From positions 124,001-188,000 of the forward strand of contig JASGKO010000036.1 in the NCBI GenBank assembly GCA_049840595.1: a stretch of 64,000 bases of DNA, written 5' to 3'. Shown here in pieces: positions 63,769 through 64,000 of this stretch. The translations under genes were made by a program, and so were the position numbers. A model generated the notes under the pieces. The model was given only the letters and a program-made list of their open reading frames with translations, was not told the DNA's origin and did no database searches. This DNA is from JASGKO01 sp049840595 (GTDB taxonomy: Bacteria > Verrucomicrobiota > Verrucomicrobiia > Chthoniobacterales > Chthoniobacteraceae). Positions within the stretch are counted from its first letter, which is position 1. Each line of letters opens with the position of its first letter.

Positions 63769-64000
63769 TCAAGGCTTCCGACCTTCGTCCACGTCGAAAT
63801 AATCCACCATGGTTTCAAGGTCATCACGGTCGCCCAACCCGCTGGCGGTCTTGTAGCGCTTCAGGGCGCGGATGGCAAAGTCGCGCCACCCCAGCTTGGT
63901 CACAAAGGCATTCCAGACCATGAGGTCCACCTCCTCCAGCAGACGGCCCTGCTCGCCGCACCATTGCAGGATTTCCTCGTCCGTACCACCCGCCAGGGTG
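63769..64000 (-). CDS. DUF5069 family protein, C-terminal part (runs off the window)
   Basis: 77 codons are visible, ending at a TGA. The pattern TDEEILQWCGEQGRLLEEVD, LMVWNAFVTKLGWRDFAIRA and GLGDRDDLETMVDYFDVDEG matches the end of DUF5069 proteins. These are small cytoplasmic proteins of unknown function, mainly from Verrucomicrobiota and Planctomycetota. The N-terminal half lies beyond the window. Confidence 0.75.
   Translation of the reverse strand, partial: TLAGGTDEEILQWCGEQGRLLEEVDLMVWNAFVTKLGWRDFAIRALKRYKTASGLGDRDDLETMVDYFDVDEGRKP

Noticed and set aside
1..64000. rRNA, tRNA genes and CRISPR arrays
   Set aside because: I saw no convincing candidate by eye; small tRNA genes could still be missed without a covariance search.

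Overview
The window looks like a chromosomal segment of a member of the Verrucomicrobiota. The support is a very large pseudopilin-like protein of the 'Verru_Chthon cassette A' type, several PEP-CTERM or autotransporter-like surface proteins, a PocR-AraC regulator, a DUF5069 gene, a bacterial deoxyhypusine-synthase homologue, and a polysaccharide-degradation locus built on family 43 glycosidases. This placement comes from protein families only; no rRNA or tRNA is present in the window.

Layout. (1) About 1-9.9 kb is an accessory, mobile-element-like region. It holds an IetAS-like defence/stability pair (AAA ATPase plus the start of a subtilase), a replication-relaxation protein next to a VirD4/TraD-like coupling ATPase, a nested inverted-repeat block, an XRE regulator divergent from two small uncharacterised genes, a PIN toxin and AbrB antitoxin pair split by an IS5-family (IS427-type) insertion, an ArdC-like antirestriction gene, and a candidate replication origin (perfect DnaA box, AT-rich stretch, HTH initiator-like gene, GTTCCGAA-type repeats that run into a coding region). 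(2) 9.9-32 kb is a carbohydrate-utilisation locus: PEP-CTERM protein, beta-helix proteins, two GH43 enzymes (one frameshifted), ThuA-like protein, LacI regulator, 2-hydroxyacid dehydrogenase, autotransporter/PEP-CTERM protein, a GPH-type sugar:cation symporter, a LamG protein and two large secreted paralogues of unknown function. A xyloside- or arabinoside-containing glycan is the likely substrate. (3) 32-38 kb holds the Verru_Chthon_A-like gene with its secreted partner, and an AraC regulator. (4) 38.5-45 kb has an SDR, recombinase and NHL-repeat gene remnants, an acyltransferase, a broken secreted protein, a large NHL-repeat secreted protein, and two copies of a dispersed repeat. (5) 45-64 kb is core metabolism: ATP-type PEPCK, a PAS histidine kinase/LuxR response-regulator pair, a PocR-AraC regulator, GlgX, a GH15 remnant, a lipoprotein, a zinc peptidase, two glycosyltransferases, LipA, a deoxyhypusine-synthase homologue, a GH29 remnant, a PilC/GspF protein, MiaB and a partial DUF5069 gene.

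How the parts fit. The GH43 enzymes, the transporter, the LacI repressor and the secreted beta-helix/LamG/large unknown proteins look like one inducible system for degrading and importing plant polysaccharide oligomers. GlgX, the glucoamylase remnant and PEPCK point to glycogen storage and gluconeogenesis. At least five otherwise intact-looking genes carry single-base frameshifts (GH43, Verru_Chthon_A twice, the 42-kb secreted protein, PEPCK and the GT2 glycosyltransferase). This pattern suggests residual sequencing errors at least as strongly as gene decay.
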